Shown: positions 49,654-60,492, counted from the first letter of the stretch. The stretch: 64,000 nt of DNA from Flavobacterium sandaracinum (GCF_004349135.1 NZ_SMFN01000008.1:97476-161475); one strand, 5' to 3'. Made by a program: numbers and translations. The notes: generated from the letters alone by a model not told the origin.

Positions 49654-51963
49654 TTATAATTCAAATTCATCAGTATTTTGCTCTACGGCAGTGGTGTCTA
49701 TTACTTTTTTAGGAACGTAGCAGTCTACTTTTATAGAGAGATTTGCTGGTCTTTCAAAGTTTCCTTTAGAAACTTTAAGAGCGGGATCAGCGTAACATAA
49801 TTTCATAAAGTATCCCCAAACCGGCAATGCTGCCGTGGCTCCCTGACCGTATGTTATGCTTTTAAAACGAGCGGAACGATCCTCGCAACCTACCCAAACT
49901 CCCGTTACAAGATTAGGAACCATTCCCATAAACCAACCATCAGATTGATTTTGTGTAGTACCTGTTTTTCCTGCAATAGGGTTTTTGAATTGGTAAGGAT
50001 AACCGGTCCAACGGTTGTCTCCGCTTCCGCCACCAGTGGTTCGTAAACGATCTCCAGAACCACCCTCAGTTACACCTTCTAACAATTTGACAACCGCATA
50101 GGCGATATCTTTATTTAAAACATCATGTGACTCAGGAATTGGTTCGTAGATGATAACCCCACTTTTATCTTCAATTTTAGATATGAATTGTGGTTTCATA
50201 TAAACCCCTTGATTGGCAAAGGTGCTGTAAGCAGCGACCATGTCTTCAACAGTTATTTCTACCGCTCCTAGAGCAATAGAGGGTTGTAAAGGAATTTCTG
50301 ATTTCACTCCTAATTTATGCGCTAGATCAACAACGGCTTCTGGACCTACTTTGTCCATTAATTTTGCTGAAACAGTATTTATAGAGTTGGCTAAACCTCT
50401 CTTCAAGGTGACCATTCCGCGGTATCTATTATCTGAATTTTTTGGTTCCCAATCTTCAGTAACGTGATGGCGTCCTTTGCGAATCATAAACGGGCCATCA
50501 ATAATCGAGTCACAAGGGGACATATTGAGTTGCTCGATGGCAGTGGCGTAAACGAATGGTTTGAATGTAGAGCCTACTTGTCTTGCTCCTTGTCCTACGT
50601 GATCGTATTGGAAATATTTATAATTAATTCCACCTACCCATGCCTTTACATTTCCTGTTTGTGGTTCCATTGCCATTAATCCAGACTGTAAAAAGTGCTT
50701 GTAATAGCGTATAGAATCTAAGGGTGTCATTATGGTATCTTTCTCCCCTTTCCAGGAAAAAACAGTCATTTTTGTTTTTTCGCTAAACGATTTTACAATA
50801 TCTTCCTCGCTTTTATCCATTGATTTCATAACCGCCCAGCGATTAGATGATTTCATCGCTTGATTTAAAATACGTTGTGTTTCTACCGCAGAAATATTCA
50901 CAAAAGGAGCATTTTTATTGCCTTTAGATTGCTTGAAAAACTCCTCCTGAAGGTTCGCCATGTGTGCTGTAACGGCTTCTTCGGCATGTAACTGCATCCT
51001 AGAATCGATGGTGGTGTATATTTTTAAACCATCCTTGTAAATATCATAATCTGAGCCATCTGATTTTTTATTCTCCTCAGCCCATTTTTTCATATAATCA
51101 CGAAGGTATTCTCTAAAATAGGTTGCCGTTCCGTCTTTATGTGTTTCTAATTTGAAGTTTAATTTGATAGGTAAACTTTGTAGCCGTTCTTTTTCCTCTT
51201 TCGAAATTATTTTTCCTTTTTCCAATTGCAAAAGCACCACATTTCTTCGGTTTTTAACACCTTGTGGGTTTCGTATCGGGTTGTATAAACCAGAGTTTTT
51301 GAACATTCCCACTAATATTGCTGACTCGCTGATGGTTAAATCCTTTGGTTCTTTAGAAAAATAAGTTTTTGCTGCAGAACTTACCCCAACAGAATTATTT
51401 CCAAAATCATAGACATTACAATACATGGCAATGATTTCATTTTTAGTATATTGTCTTTCTAATCGAATAGCGATAATCCATTCTTTTATTTTTTGTACAA
51501 TTCTAAAAGGTAGGAATTTAGATCCTTCTCCGTGGAATAATTGTTTGGCTAATTGTTGTGTTAACGTACTTGCACCACCGCTAGTTCCTAAACTCGAAAT
51601 GGCTCTTAAAGTACCTCTTCCGTCAATGCCAGAATGTTCGTAAAAACGAGCGTCCTCTGTAGCAATTAATGCTTGTACTAAGTTTTTTGGCAAGTCTGAA
51701 TACTTTAGTTGCGATCTGTTTTTTTCGAAATATTTACCGATCACGACTCCGTCAGCGGAAATAACTTCCGTTGCTAGATTGGAATCGGGATTTTCTAAAT
51801 CTTCAAATGAGGGCATGGAGCCAAAGATTCCCCAAGAAGCAAATAAGAAAAACAAACCGACGCTTCCTAACCCGATAAAGAATATTTTCCAAAATTTCTT
51901 TTGAAAATGAGCAGTGTCCTTGCCATTACCTCTTGCTGGATTGTTGTTTTTTTTGATAGCCAT
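49654..51963 (-). CDS. Penicillin-binding protein 1A
   Basis: 769 residues. A single membrane helix (about 26-48) is followed by the GT51 glycosyltransferase domain (EDARFYEHSGIDGRG, and GGASTLTQQLAKQL) and a transpeptidase domain. The active-site Ser is in GSTFKPFVYA, with SIN in LANSINTVSA and the KTGTTQ box. It builds and crosslinks peptidoglycan. It follows gldH and ricT, a common flavobacterial order. Confidence 0.95.
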   Translation of the reverse strand: MAIKKNNNPARGNGKDTAHFQKKFWKIFFIGLGSVGLFFLFASWGIFGSMPSFEDLENPDSNLATEVISADGVVIGKYFEKNRSQLKYSDLPKNLVQALIATEDARFYEHSGIDGRGTLRAISSLGTSGGASTLTQQLAKQLFHGEGSKFLPFRIVQKIKEWIIAIRLERQYTKNEIIAMYCNVYDFGNNSVGVSSAAKTYFSKEPKDLTISESAILVGMFKNSGLYNPIRNPQGVKNRRNVVLLQLEKGKIISKEEKERLQSLPIKLNFKLETHKDGTATYFREYLRDYMKKWAEENKKSDGSDYDIYKDGLKIYTTIDSRMQLHAEEAVTAHMANLQEEFFKQSKGNKNAPFVNISAVETQRILNQAMKSSNRWAVMKSMDKSEEDIVKSFSEKTKMTVFSWKGEKDTIMTPLDSIRYYKHFLQSGLMAMEPQTGNVKAWVGGINYKYFQYDHVGQGARQVGSTFKPFVYATAIEQLNMSPCDSIIDGPFMIRKGRHHVTEDWEPKNSDNRYRGMVTLKRGLANSINTVSAKLMDKVGPEAVVDLAHKLGVKSEIPLQPSIALGAVEITVEDMVAAYSTFANQGVYMKPQFISKIEDKSGVIIYEPIPESHDVLNKDIAYAVVKLLEGVTEGGSGDRLRTTGGGSGDNRWTGYPYQFKNPIAGKTGTTQNQSDGWFMGMVPNLVTGVWVGCEDRSARFKSITYGQGATAALPVWGYFMKLCYADPALKVSKGNFERPANLSIKVDCYVPKKVIDTTAVEQNTDEFEL

Positions 51964-51972
51964 AATACTATT

Positions 51973-52452
51973 TTATTCTTTTTTTTCTATTCTAAAACCT
52001 ACTTCAGTAATTCCGTCTAGCGCTTTTACGCCAGGTACTTTACCATTTTCTCTGACCGCTTGTTTGATGTGTACCTTATATTTGGAGCGGAACCTAACAT
52101 TTTCTTTGTAAAAGAGCTTACTTTCTTTGATATCTGAAAATCCGTCTCCTAATAAGGTTCCTTGCGGATCGGCCATTTGGTACTCTAATGTGTCCACTTT
52201 TGTAAAACCATTTGGTAATTCCAAAGCCACAATTAAAAACAAATTATTGTATTGATAATCATTGTTTGCTCTTAAATTAACAAATAAATCATATCGTTTT
52301 GTTGAGTCCAGTTCTGGTAAATTGAAGGTTACAACACTGTCTTTGTGCCAAGTAGTCCCAACAGACTTATATTGATCAAAAACTCTTTTTTTATCACAGG
52401 AAGAAAAGAGGATTACAAACAAAAGAAGTGTAGCGCTATTTTTTATCCACAT
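51973..52452 (-). CDS. gldH: Gliding motility lipoprotein GldH
   Basis: 159 residues with a signal peptide and lipobox (VILFSSC, Cys19). The body matches GldH of flavobacteria (VFDQYKSVGTTWHKDSVVTF, DPQGTLLGDGFSDIKESKLF, VRFRSKYKVHIKQAVREN). GldH is required for gliding and chitin use in F. johnsoniae, through the type IX secretion/gliding machinery. It overlaps ricT by 17 bases and lies nine bases before the PBP1A gene. Confidence 0.92.
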   Translation of the reverse strand: MWIKNSATLLLFVILFSSCDKKRVFDQYKSVGTTWHKDSVVTFNLPELDSTKRYDLFVNLRANNDYQYNNLFLIVALELPNGFTKVDTLEYQMADPQGTLLGDGFSDIKESKLFYKENVRFRSKYKVHIKQAVRENGKVPGVKALDGITEVGFRIEKKE

Positions 52453-53692
52453 TTTTAGTAATAATTATTGGTTTTCTTGGCTCCGTAGGTTTTTTGTCAT
52501 TTGGAGTCTGACGGTTATTGTTTGCCGGTTTGTTGTTGTTAGCAACGATAGCATTTTCGCTAGCTGGTTTGCGTTTTTTATTTGGTTTCTTTTTTGCTTT
52601 AGGTTGGTCAAAACGTGTTAGGCTTTCTTGTCCCATGGCATTATTGAAGTTTTTCTCTGGTTCTACAAGAATTTCTATTGCAAAATCTTCTAGTGAAGAA
52701 ACTTTGTTTTTTAGTTTATTTTCTGCAACAATTTCTTTGACTTGATCAATTTTCAAGACGTGCCAATTGGCAAAATTATTGGTGTAAGCAAACCACATCA
52801 ATCCTTTGAATATGTCTTGCTTTTGGCAAATGGCATCTCCTTTTTCCGTGACCAATTTGGTTTCAAAATCTGGAAAATCTTTCAACGCATCCATGTAAGT
52901 GTCTAGCTCATAGTTCAAACAACATTTTAATTTCCCACATTGTCCTGCCAGTTTTTGAGGGTTCAATGAGAGTTGTTGGTACCGTGCTGCCGAAGTATTT
53001 ACGCTTCTAAAATCAGTTAACCAAGTAGAACAACACAATTCTCTTCCGCAAGAACCGATTCCGCCCAAACGAGCTGCTTCCTGACGGAAACCTACTTGTT
53101 TCATCTCGATACGCGTACTGAATTCTTTTGCAAAATCTTTAATTAAAGCACGAAAATCGATTCGGTCATTTGCGGTGTAATAAAAAGTAGCTTTTGATCC
53201 ATCACCTTGAAATTCAATATCCGAAATTTTCATTTCCAGCTTTTGAGCAATCGCTAATTCACGAGCACGAACCTTCATAGGTTCTTCTTTATCGCGAGCA
53301 GTAGACCAAATGTCAATGTCTTTTTGAGATGCTTTTCTGTAGATTTTTGGAATTTCATTACTCAAATGATTTACTCCTTTTTTCTTCATTTGAATTTTCA
53401 CTAATTCGCCTGTTAGGGTAACAATTCCGATGTCATGACCAGGAGAAGCAACAGTAGCAACGATGTCGCCCATGCTTAACGTTAATTTCTCTGTATTGCG
53501 ATAAAATTCTTTTCTTCCGTTTTTAAAACGGACTTCAACACAGTCAAAAGGGGCGTCACCATTAGGTAAGCTCATATTAGAAAGCCAATCGAATACCGTT
53601 AATTTATTGCAGCTATCGGTGCCGCAAGTCCCATTATTTTTACAACCCTTTGGTGCGCCACCATCAGAAGTTGAACAACTTGTACATGCCAT
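52436..53692 (-). CDS. ricT: RicT/YaaT-type PSP1 domain protein
   Basis: 418 residues. The PSP1 region contains GGIGSCGRELCCSTWL and AGQCGKLKCCLNYELDTY, the conserved Cys clusters that bind Fe-S in the Ric complex. The N-terminus has five Cys in the first 28 residues (MACTSC, KGCKNNGTCGTDSC), seen in Bacteroidota members. The C-terminal 70 residues are Lys/Asn-rich and disordered. Bacillus RicT works in RNA processing with RicA and RicF, which are not in view. Confidence 0.9.
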   Translation of the reverse strand: MACTSCSTSDGGAPKGCKNNGTCGTDSCNKLTVFDWLSNMSLPNGDAPFDCVEVRFKNGRKEFYRNTEKLTLSMGDIVATVASPGHDIGIVTLTGELVKIQMKKKGVNHLSNEIPKIYRKASQKDIDIWSTARDKEEPMKVRARELAIAQKLEMKISDIEFQGDGSKATFYYTANDRIDFRALIKDFAKEFSTRIEMKQVGFRQEAARLGGIGSCGRELCCSTWLTDFRSVNTSAARYQQLSLNPQKLAGQCGKLKCCLNYELDTYMDALKDFPDFETKLVTEKGDAICQKQDIFKGLMWFAYTNNFANWHVLKIDQVKEIVAENKLKNKVSSLEDFAIEILVEPEKNFNNAMGQESLTRFDQPKAKKKPNKKRKPASENAIVANNNKPANNNRQTPNDKKPTEPRKPIIITKNVDKK

Positions 53693-53816
53693 AATCTTAT
53701 ATGTAGTGTTGCGACGAGCACAACTTAAGTTCTTAAAACGTTTAATTTGTAAAGATAGTATTTTTTAATTTTATGGAACAACGCCTATCTGAGCCAATAA
53801 ATCATAAATTTTTTAT

Positions 53817-53850
53817 AAAAAAACCCATTACAATTGGAGTTGTAATGGGG
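53817..53850 (-). terminator. trhO terminator
   Basis: CCCATTACAA and TTGTAATGGG form a perfect 10-bp stem followed in the trhO direction by seven T, about 30 bases past the trhO stop. Confidence 0.9.
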
Positions 53851-53878
53851 TAATTTGAAGGGATTTAAAGTGGTTTTT

Positions 53879-55246
53879 TTAGTCTAAAATCTTATACAAT
53901 TTATCAGATAATCGAATTCTAAATGGCAATTTAAACGTACATGTATCTCCAGCATTCGCTATTTCTTTTGTTAAATCATTAACCAGCATTTCGGTTATTA
54001 CTAGTTTTTGTTCGCCGGTTGTAGTTCCTTTTATTAAAATGGTATCGCCAATCTTGATTTCGTTTTCTTCAATTAAAAACTGACCAATACTTGGTTTTGG
54101 AAAAAAATGAGTTCCTTTTCCGATGTATTGTTTTTTAATTTTTATCTCTTTTTTAACGCCAGTTCTAGCATTTTTGGATGGTTTTTCGGCAACAAAAACA
54201 GCATGCGTTTCTTCATTATTTTTGAAAGTCAAAACGTCTGATTTTCCTTTTTTGAAAATTTTATTGCCGTTTTTAATACCTCTTCGAATGGCTTTTTGTT
54301 CCTCTTCTGGCAAATGAATCACAGTCACACATTCCGCAGAACAGCAGCCTTCCATTTTCTCTTTGCAAGAGTCACACTGAATGAAAAGCAAGTGGCATCC
54401 TTCGTTCGCGCAATTCGTATGCACATCGCAAGCTTTGCCACATTGATGGCATTGCGAAACGATATCGTCTGTTATTCTTTCGCCCAAGCGGTGATCAAAT
54501 ACGAAGTTTTTTCCAATGAATTTACTTTCAAGGTTTTCTTCCTTTATTTGTTTGGCATAATTGATAATTCCACCTTCTAACTGATATACATTTTTAAAAC
54601 CTTGGTGTTTAAAGTAAGCCGAAGCTTTTTCGCAACGGATTCCACCCGTGCAGTACATTACCAAATTTTTATCTTCTTTAAAATCTTGTAATTGCTCGTT
54701 GATAATAGGCAACGATTCCCGAAAAGTATCTACATCTGGTGTAATTGCTCCTTTAAAATAGCCAATTTCACTCTCATAATGATTTCTAAAATCAACAACA
54801 ATAGTATCTGGGTTTTCTAAAATTTCGTTGAATTCCTTCGCTTTCAAGTGAATTCCAATATTGGTAACATCAAAAGTAGTATCGTTCAAACCATCAGCCA
54901 CAATCTTGTCACGTACTTTTACAGTTAGTTTCAAAAACGAATGATCGTCATGCTCTACGGCAATATTTAAACGGATTCCTTTCATGAAATCGTACTTTTC
55001 TATCGTGTCTTTGAACGCATAGAAATTATCAGCAGGCAGTGATAGTTGGGCGTTGATACCCTCACTGGCTACATAAATCCGACCCAGAACTTCAAGAGGG
55101 TTCCATGCCAGAAATAATTCATTACGAAATTGTGTTGGATCTGAAATTTGCGCATAAGCATAGAAAGACAAAGTAAGTCTCTGTTTTCCGGCATCATCAA
55201 TCATGATGGCTCTTTCTTCTGCGCTTAAGGTGTTATACAGTTGCAT
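53879..55246 (-). CDS. trhO: tRNA uridine-34 hydroxylase TrhO with C-terminal extension
   Basis: 455 residues, about 100 more than typical TrhO. An N-terminal acylphosphatase-like region is followed by the rhodanese domain with its active Cys ([12 protein letters not shown]), then a Cys-rich zinc-binding part ([23 protein letters not shown]). The extra C-terminus reads [28 protein letters not shown] and [15 protein letters not shown], resembling the EF-Tu domain-2-like barrel found at the end of U32 peptidases. TrhO makes 5-hydroxyuridine at tRNA position 34 using O2. Confidence 0.92.
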   Translation of the reverse strand: MQLYNTLSAEERAIMIDDAGKQRLTLSFYAYAQISDPTQFRNELFLAWNPLEVLGRIYVASEGINAQLSLPADNFYAFKDTIEKYDFMKGIRLNIAVEHDDHSFLKLTVKVRDKIVADGLNDTTFDVTNIGIHLKAKEFNEILENPDTIVVDFRNHYESEIGYFKGAITPDVDTFRESLPIINEQLQDFKEDKNLVMYCTGGIRCEKASAYFKHQGFKNVYQLEGGIINYAKQIKEENLESKFIGKNFVFDHRLGERITDDIVSQCHQCGKACDVHTNCANEGCHLLFIQCDSCKEKMEGCCSAECVTVIHLPEEEQKAIRRGIKNGNKIFKKGKSDVLTFKNNEETHAVFVAEKPSKNARTGVKKEIKIKKQYIGKGTHFFPKPSIGQFLIEENEIKIGDTILIKGTTTGEQKLVITEMLVNDLTKEIANAGDTCTFKLPFRIRLSDKLYKILD

Positions 55247-55320
55247 GCTATAAACAGTTTAAGTTGAGAAATATATTTTTTGCAAAAGTAGGCAAAAAGG
55301 TTCAGAGGCGCAAAGTTTTG

Positions 55321-56826
55321 AAGGGACTAAGGTTCGCCATGAATAATAGATACTTAATTTTTCTTAATGTCTTATTGGCTTACTTTTCTTGGAGCTCATT
55401 CCAGCTTTCCGCTATATCTCTTGTTTCCGCTAGCGCTACAACAAGAGGATGCCGCTTCAATCTGGGCTAGGGGTGTTGGGATTAAAGGAATATTTTGTGG
55501 TTATTTTGTCATTCTGAGGAACGAAGAATCTCTGTATGCTGAGCAGCATCTACTGGCATGATAGTTTTTAGAAAGGTCAGGAGACCTTTTAACACCACCT
55601 CAAAGTTGGAAACTTTGCGAAGCAGACTTAGGTTCACCATGAATAGTAGACACTTAATTTTTCTTAATGTCTTAATGGTTTACTTTTTTTGGAGCTCATT
55701 CCAGTTTCCCACTATATCTCTTGTTTCTGCTAGCGCTAAAACAAGAGGATGTCGCTTTAATCTGGGCTAGGGGAGTTGGGATTAAAGGAATATTTTGTGG
55801 TTATTTTGTCATTCTGAGGAACGAAGAATCTCTGTATGCTGAGCAGCATCTACTGGCATGATAGTTTTTAGAAAGGTCAGGAGACCTTTTAACACCACCT
55901 CAAAGTTGGAAACTTTGCGGAGCAGACTTAGGTTCACCATGAATAGTAGACACTTAATTTTCCTTAATGTCTTAATGGTTTACTTTTTTTGGAGCTCATT
56001 CCAGTTTCCCACTATATCTCTTGTTTCCGCTAGTGCTACAACAAGAGGATGTCGCTTTAATCTGGGCTAGGAGAGTTGGGATTAAAGGAATATTTTGTGG
56101 TTATTTTGTCATTCTGAGGAACGAAGAATCTCTGCATGGTGAGCAACATCTACTGGCATGAGAGTTTTTAGAAAGGTCAGGAGACCTTTTAACACCACCT
56201 CAAAGTTGGAAACTTTGCGGAGCAGACTAAGGTTCGCCATGAATAGTAGATACTTAATTTTTCTTAATGTCTTAATGGTTTACTTTTTTGGGAGCTCATT
56301 CCAGCTTTCCGCTATATCTCTTGTTTCCGCTAGCACTACAACAAGAGGATGTCGCTTCAATCTGGGCTAGGGGAGTTGGGATTAAAGGAATATTTTGTGG
56401 TTATTTTGTCATTCTGAGGAACGAAGAATCTCTGCATGGTGAGCAACATCTACTGCCATGAGAGTTTTTAGAAAGGTCAGGAGACCTTTTAACACCACCT
56501 CAAAGTTGGAAACTTTGCGAAGCAGACTTAGGTTCACCATGAATAGTAGACACTTAATTTTTCTTAATGTCTTAATGGTTTACTTTTTTTGGAGCTCATT
56601 CCAGTTTCCCATTATATCTCTTTTTTCGAAAGCACTACAACAAGAGGATGTCGCTTCAATCTGGGCTAGGGGAGTTGGGATTAAAGGAATATTTTGTGGT
56701 TATTTTGTCATTCTGAGGAACGAAGAATCTCTGTATACTGAGCAGCATCTACTGGCATGATAGTTTTTAGAAAGGTCAGGAGACCTTTTAACACCACCTC
56801 AAAGTTGGAAACTTTGCGGAGCAGAT
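55321..56826. repeat. Tandem array of 300-bp units (about 5 copies)
   Basis: Units start with ATAGTTTTTAGAAAGGTCAGG or AGAGTTTTT forms at 55559, 55859, 56159, 56459 and 56758. They are 300, 300, 300 and 299 bases long. The first copy is 5'-truncated (55321-55557) and the last is cut after about 70 bases. Copies differ at only a few positions. Each contains small hairpins (AAGGTCAGGAGACCTT, CAAAGTTGGAAACTTTG, ATGCTGAGCAGCAT) and the 44.7-kb element. Short frames inside are copies of each other and carry no coding signature. Confidence 0.93.
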
Positions 56827-57006
56827 GCGGAGACCCTTCCTTTTTCTTAACGATAGATTGTAGTAAAAAAATTGATGCAATGGTAAGTATACACCAGCAG
56901 AATACTCGTGCTAATGCGATGCAAAAGAGTTTGGAATCTTAAAGAGATTCGCCCGCTTTCTTAAAGATTTAAATTTTAAAGGTCGTAGATTTTGTAATCC
57001 AGTTGC
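56827..57006. other. Unique sequence between the 300-bp array and the DUF6503 gene
   Basis: No gene, terminator or repeat recognised in these 180 bases. Confidence 0.4.
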
Positions 57007-57798
57007 TTACTTGTGATTATTAACGACATTCTCCGTCAGTATTTGAGATACTTCTTTTAGTTTTCCTTGTTCGTATAATTTAGGCAAGTCTTTTAAAGGC
57101 GTTTGCAAAGGCGCTTGATAATTAATGTAATCCTGAAAACTTACACCATCAATTACTCGTGTGTTAAAGGCAACCCTAAAGCGTACGCCACCATTATTAA
57201 CGCGGTAATTATAAGCCAAGTAATCCATTTTGTGCGTTTCTTTGTTTATCCAATACTGATACTCATCATCAAAATCTTTTCCGCCACCGTCTTGACCAAA
57301 AGTTACACCTATTGCATCGTATTGCTGTCCTTTGATTGTGACCTCTTCAATAAATCCTTTGTTTACAGAGGCGTCTTGGAGTTTGTAGGGAAGTGCAGCA
57401 AAATATATAACTGAGTTTAATGCTTCAGAATACTTAGCTGAATCTTCTTTATTTAAAGGCTGTAACTTGCCATTTATGTACCGTTCAAACTTTTCGGGAG
57501 TCAGTATGTCTTTAATAAGTGAATCCCCTTTTTGAATTTCTGATGTGTATTGAAAATTTGCACCATTGTTCTGAAAACGATATTTTTTTTCTCTAAAAAG
57601 AAAGGAATAATCAGCGCTATTATACAAGTTTCCTCCATGAGCTTTGATGGCTCTAGTAATTATAGAATCTGCTTTTGAAAATTGTTTTTCGCTTGCAAGG
57701 GTGTCTTTATTTACCGCTGCTTCATTACTATCCTTTTTCTTGTTACAACACAATGAAAGTGCTGCCAATACGCAAAGTGTTAATAGGTTTTTTTTCAT
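57007..57798 (-). CDS. DUF6503 family lipoprotein
   Basis: 263 residues with signal peptide and lipobox (LAALSLCC, Cys17 or Cys18). The mature part matches the Bacteroidota DUF6503 pattern: SIITRAIKAHGGNLYNSADY, FEEVTIKGQ-type beta strands, GQDGGGKDFDDEYQYWINKE and NNGGVRFR near the end. The fold is probably LolA/outer-membrane-lipoprotein-sorting-like. Function unknown. It diverges from metG across a 369-base gap. Confidence 0.85.
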   Translation of the reverse strand: MKKNLLTLCVLAALSLCCNKKKDSNEAAVNKDTLASEKQFSKADSIITRAIKAHGGNLYNSADYSFLFREKKYRFQNNGANFQYTSEIQKGDSLIKDILTPEKFERYINGKLQPLNKEDSAKYSEALNSVIYFAALPYKLQDASVNKGFIEEVTIKGQQYDAIGVTFGQDGGGKDFDDEYQYWINKETHKMDYLAYNYRVNNGGVRFRVAFNTRVIDGVSFQDYINYQAPLQTPLKDLPKLYEQGKLKEVSQILTENVVNNHK

Positions 57799-58118
57799 CT
57801 TCTAAATTTATTACATTTTATGCTAATAGTGATACTATTCAGCATTTTTTAACGTATTTAGAATTAGTGTTAGATTCTAGAGCAATGGGTTGATTGCGAT
57901 TTTAGTGGAGTTAGTTTTGTCAGTATAATGCCTACTACAGGAGCTCTAGTCCAAGAGAATAAAAAAGGTTTCGCTGTAAAGCATTTGCTTTGGAACAGGT
58001 CGTTTTGAGTCCCAATAGTATTAGAAATTTTTATTGTTGTTGCTGTCAAAAAAAATAAGATTGTAATATCGTCTTTAAAACGAGACAGGAAATAGCTCCA
58101 AATAAAAATTCTATTCCT
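57799..58118. other. Intergenic region upstream of metG
   Basis: A 369-base divergent gap. Apart from the metG -7 box and leader hairpin described below, no gene, riboswitch or repeat was recognised. Confidence 0.4.
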
Positions 58119-58126
58119 TATTTTTG
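58119..58126 (+). promoter_or_regulatory. -7 element for metG
   Basis: TATTTTTG fits TAnnTTTG, 41 bases before the metG ATG. The -33 box is unclear. A leader hairpin (TTCTGAA, loop, TTCAGAA at 58134-58152) lies between it and the start codon. Confidence 0.5.
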
Positions 58127-58167
58127 CACCTCGTTCTGAATTAATTTCAGAATCTAAAAATAATTTT

Positions 58168-60225
58168 ATGATACAGAATCCAAAAAGATATACGATTACA
58201 GCGGCATTGCCTTATACGAACGGACCAATTCACATTGGCCATTTGGCTGGGGTTTATGTACCTTCTGATATTTATTCTCGTTACTTGCGTTTGCAAGGGA
58301 GAGACGTTTTGTTTGTGTGCGGAAGCGACGAACACGGTGTTGCCATTTCGATGAAAGCCAAAAAAGAAGGTAGTACGCCGCAGCAAGTTATCGATAAATA
58401 CGATGGAATTATTCGAAAATCGTTCATCGACTTTGATATTTCTTTTGATAATTACTCTCGGACTTCTGCTAAAATTCACCACGATACGGCTTCGGAATTT
58501 TTTAGAACTTTATATAAAAAAGGCGATTTTATCGAACAAGTAACGGAGCAATTATACGACGCGAAAGCAGATCAGTTTTTAGCGGATCGTTTTGTAATTG
58601 GTACTTGCCCAAAATGTGGCAACGAAGAAGCCTACGGTGATCAATGTGAAAAATGCGGTTCGACGCTAAACGCTACGGATTTGATTAACCCAAAATCGAC
58701 TATTACGGGAGAAACTCCGATCATGAAATCAACGAAACACTGGTTTTTACCTTTGGATCGTTATGAAGATTTCTTGAAAGAATGGATTCTCGTTGGACAT
58801 AAAAACGATTGGAAACCGAATGTTTACGGACAAGTAAAATCATGGATTGATGGCGGATTGGAGCCTCGTGCCGTAACGCGTGACCTCGATTGGGGAATTG
58901 ATGTTCCCGTTGAAGGTGCCGAAGGAAAGAAATTATACGTGTGGTTTGATGCGCCAATTGGCTACATTTCATCTACAAAAGAATGGGCTTTGCGCGAAGG
59001 AAAAGATTGGGAGCCCTACTGGAAAGATCAAGATACCAAGCTGGTTCACTTTATAGGAAAAGACAATATTGTTTTTCACTGCATCATTTTTCCAGCGATG
59101 TTAAAAGCCGAAGGAAGCTATATTTTGCCAGATAATGTGCCTGCAAATGAGTTCTTAAACTTAGAAGGAAATAAATTATCGACGTCTAAAAACTGGGCGG
59201 TTTGGTTGCACGAGTATTTGGAAGATTTTCCAAATCAGCAAGATGTTTTGCGTTATGCACTGACATCAAACGCACCGGAAACAAAGGATAATGACTTTAC
59301 TTGGAAAGATTTTCAGGCAAGAAATAATAACGAATTGGTAGCGATTTATGGTAATTTCATTAATCGGGTGGTGGTGTTGACCAATAAATATTACAATGGA
59401 GTAGTTCCTTCGCCGAATGAATTGTCTGAAGTGGACGAAGCGACTTTAACCGAATTGAAAGCGTATCCAGCAGTGATTTCGAGTTCTGTGGAAAGATACC
59501 GTTTCCGTGAAGCGTTGAGTGAATTGATGAATGTGGCGCGTTTAGGAAATAAATATTTAGCCGATGAAGAGCCTTGGAAAGTGATTAAAGATAATCCAGA
59601 ACGCGTGCAAACACAAATGTATGTGGCTTTGCAAATCGCAGCAGCCTTGAGTTCTCTTTGCGAACCATTCTTGCCTTTTACCGCTAAGAAATTATCCCGA
59701 ATATTAAAAATAGAATCTCCATTGTCATGGGCTACGGTTTCAGAAACTTCAGATTTGATCCCAGCAGGACACCAAATTGGAGAAGCAGAACTGCTTTTTG
59801 CCAAAATTGAAGATGAGGAAATCCAAAAACAAATAGATAAATTGGAAGCTACAAAAACAGCGAATAAAGCCGAAAACAAGGTGTCCGAACCACAAAAAGA
59901 AGCGATTCAATTTGAGGATTTTGCCAAAATGGATTTGCGCGTTGGAACCATTCTAGAAGCAGAAAAAATGCCAAAAGCCAACAAGCTTTTGATTTTGAAA
60001 GTAGATACAGGAATTGATGTCCGCACGATAGTTTCGGGAATTGCAGAGAGTTTTTCGCCAGAAGAAATTGTGGGTAAAAAAGTAACTGTTTTAGTGAACT
60101 TGGCACCAAGAAACCTACGCGGCGTAGAAAGTCAAGGAATGATTTTGATGACAACAAATGCAGAAGGAAAATTGGTTTTTGTAAATCCAGATGCTGAAGC
60201 AGCGAATGGGGAGACAATAAATTAA
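58168..60225 (+). CDS. metG: Methionine--tRNA ligase with C-terminal tRNA-binding domain
   Basis: 685 residues. HIGH-type motif [16 protein letters not shown], a zinc knuckle ([18 protein letters not shown]) and the KMSKS-type loop [13 protein letters not shown], in which the motif has drifted to KLSTS, are visible. The C-terminal 110 residues form the EMAP-II/Arc1p-like tRNA-binding domain ([20 protein letters not shown]). Charges tRNA-Met. Transcribed alone with a leader hairpin. Confidence 0.97.
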   Translation: MIQNPKRYTITAALPYTNGPIHIGHLAGVYVPSDIYSRYLRLQGRDVLFVCGSDEHGVAISMKAKKEGSTPQQVIDKYDGIIRKSFIDFDISFDNYSRTSAKIHHDTASEFFRTLYKKGDFIEQVTEQLYDAKADQFLADRFVIGTCPKCGNEEAYGDQCEKCGSTLNATDLINPKSTITGETPIMKSTKHWFLPLDRYEDFLKEWILVGHKNDWKPNVYGQVKSWIDGGLEPRAVTRDLDWGIDVPVEGAEGKKLYVWFDAPIGYISSTKEWALREGKDWEPYWKDQDTKLVHFIGKDNIVFHCIIFPAMLKAEGSYILPDNVPANEFLNLEGNKLSTSKNWAVWLHEYLEDFPNQQDVLRYALTSNAPETKDNDFTWKDFQARNNNELVAIYGNFINRVVVLTNKYYNGVVPSPNELSEVDEATLTELKAYPAVISSSVERYRFREALSELMNVARLGNKYLADEEPWKVIKDNPERVQTQMYVALQIAAALSSLCEPFLPFTAKKLSRILKIESPLSWATVSETSDLIPAGHQIGEAELLFAKIEDEEIQKQIDKLEATKTANKAENKVSEPQKEAIQFEDFAKMDLRVGTILEAEKMPKANKLLILKVDTGIDVRTIVSGIAESFSPEEIVGKKVTVLVNLAPRNLRGVESQGMILMTTNAEGKLVFVNPDAEAANGETIN

Positions 60226-60264
60226 CGCGATAGGTATAATTAGTTTTTACTGATAATTTTTCGT

Positions 60265-60386
60265 CAGTTCGAGTGATTTTCTCCGGAAGCCTCGGGAAGA
60301 AAATCGTATCGAGAACAAGAAAAATTATCATTAAAAATGATTCTCGATACATTTTTTATTTCATTGTACAAAAAACACTCGAACTG
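60265..60386. repeat. Nested palindromic element downstream of metG
   Basis: Outer arms CAGTTCGAGTG (60265-60275) and CACTCGAACTG (60376-60386) are perfect complements. Inner arms GTATCGAGAA (60306-60315) and TTCTCGATAC (60341-60350) form a second stem. A dispersed flavobacterial repeat type. Confidence 0.8.
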
Positions 60387-60466
60387 GTGTTATTCCTAAT
60401 GGAGCCCAACGGGTTTTAAATCAAGAAAAATAGATAAAGACTTATTTCATTAATTTTTACCAATTT

Positions 60467-60492
60467 ATTCGTGGAAATTGGTGAAATTCGTG
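60467..60492. repeat. ATTCGTG-type intergenic repeat
   Basis: ATTCGTG occurs twice, 19 bases apart, around GAAATTGGTGAA. It lies just before the DMT transporter start and supplies an upstream in-frame GTG that is probably not used. Confidence 0.5.

Noticed and set aside
55321..56826. CRISPR-like array
   Set aside because: Units are 300 bases and contiguous, with no short repeat/unique spacer alternation and no cas gene in the window.
55558..56942. Repeated frames of about 70 codons in the 300-bp array (MIVFRKVRRPF... type)
   Set aside because: They are copies of each other imposed by the tandem repeat, begin in repeat hairpins, vary by frameshift in the fourth unit and show no codon or domain signature.
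59849..60352. Minus-strand frame over the metG end
   Set aside because: Overlaps the tRNA-binding domain of metG and a palindromic repeat; low-complexity Leu/Phe/Ser-rich translation.
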